A stretch of DNA of 5,931 nucleotides from Alphaproteobacteria bacterium (GTDB lineage: Bacteria > Pseudomonadota > Alphaproteobacteria > Puniceispirillales > Puniceispirillaceae): NCBI GenBank assembly GCA_011525265.1, contig WTHV01000036.1, forward strand, positions 1-5,931, read 5' to 3'. The notes under the pieces are model-generated. The model was not told the origin of the DNA, made no database searches, and worked only from the letters and a program-made list of their open reading frames with translations. Each line of letters opens with the position of its first letter. Position 1 is the stretch's first letter. The translations under genes were made by a program, and so were the position numbers. Shown one piece after another: positions 5,836-5,931 of this stretch.

Positions 5836-5864
5836 CTTGCGTAATGCCCTTTTCAAGACTATGT
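5836..5864 (+). promoter_or_regulatory. Probable promoter of the divergent gene at 5899
   Basis: CTTGCG (5836-5841) and CTATGT (5859-5864) are spaced by 17 bases and match the alphaproteobacterial CTTGAC-N17-CTATAT pattern at 4 of 6 and 5 of 6 positions. RNA would start near 5871, giving a leader of about 28 bases before the ATG at 5899. Confidence 0.45.
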
Positions 5865-5898
5865 CACAAAGATAGACGCATAGTACAAGGAAGCAATC

Positions 5899-5931
5899 AT
5901 GATAAAACGCCCCTCTCTTTTTTCAGATTTT
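5899..5931 (+). CDS. Start of a divergent gene, possibly UbiK/BMFP family (cut by window edge)
   Basis: An ATG at 5899 opens 11 codons, MIKRPSLFSDF, before the window ends. AAGGAAG at 5887-5893 gives a good ribosome binding site with a 5-base spacing, and a promoter-like pair lies upstream, so a real gene start is likely. In many alphaproteobacteria a small BMFP-domain protein (UbiK/YqiC family, an accessory factor in ubiquinone synthesis) is encoded divergently from lgt, and its N-terminus often has a phenylalanine-aspartate pattern similar to the LFSDF seen here. Eleven residues cannot prove the family, so the product name is inference from position and this faint resemblance. Confidence 0.45.
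   Translation, partial: MIKRPSLFSDF

Noticed and set aside
1..5931. A search for mobile elements, CRISPR repeats, tRNA or rRNA genes, phage or defence genes and other novel systems.
   Set aside because: Known housekeeping genes fill nearly all of the window, the largest gap is 175 bases, and I see no direct-repeat arrays, insertion-sequence ends or tRNA-like folds.

Overview
The window is a run of housekeeping genes, almost all on the minus strand, typical of an alphaproteobacterium. The evidence is the gene neighbourhood (lgt, a MidA/NDUFAF7-type methyltransferase, pgeF, prs, long-form L25, pth, ychF), the alphaproteobacterial style of the proteins, and promoter-like CTTG..-N17-CTAT.. pairs. 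Base composition is moderate, so a marine or SAR116-like lineage is possible, but the sequence does not settle the taxon.

In transcription order (high to low coordinates) the layout is as follows. A divergent plus-strand gene begins at 5899 and is cut by the window end; only 11 codons are visible, perhaps a UbiK/BMFP-family protein. Next come lgt (5729-4902), a SAM-dependent methyltransferase (4905-3829) joined to lgt by an ATGA stop/start overlap, and pgeF (3805-3011) 23 bases later. These three look like one operon. A 175-base gap follows, holding a 21-codon hydrophobic ORF and a promoter-like pair for prs. prs (2835-1906) ends at a strong hairpin terminator. rplY for long-form L25 (1750-1118) has a structured leader and its own terminator. 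pth (993-379) and ychF (373 to the window edge) are tightly coupled: the ychF ribosome binding site is formed by the last two codons of pth.

Functionally there are three blocks. Lgt starts lipoprotein maturation at the inner membrane; the methyltransferase is of the family linked to respiratory complex I assembly; PgeF is a cytosolic laccase-domain purine nucleoside enzyme tied to peptidoglycan fidelity. Prs makes PRPP for nucleotide, histidine, tryptophan and NAD synthesis. RplY, Pth and YchF all act in translation: 5S rRNA binding, peptidyl-tRNA recycling and a ribosome-associated ATPase.

I see no mobile element, CRISPR array, RNA gene, phage gene or defence system. The points worth a second look are regulatory or small: the terminator between rplY and pth with no clear pth promoter beyond it, the rplY leader hairpins, the 21-codon ORF after pgeF, and the symmetric elements between the divergent promoters.
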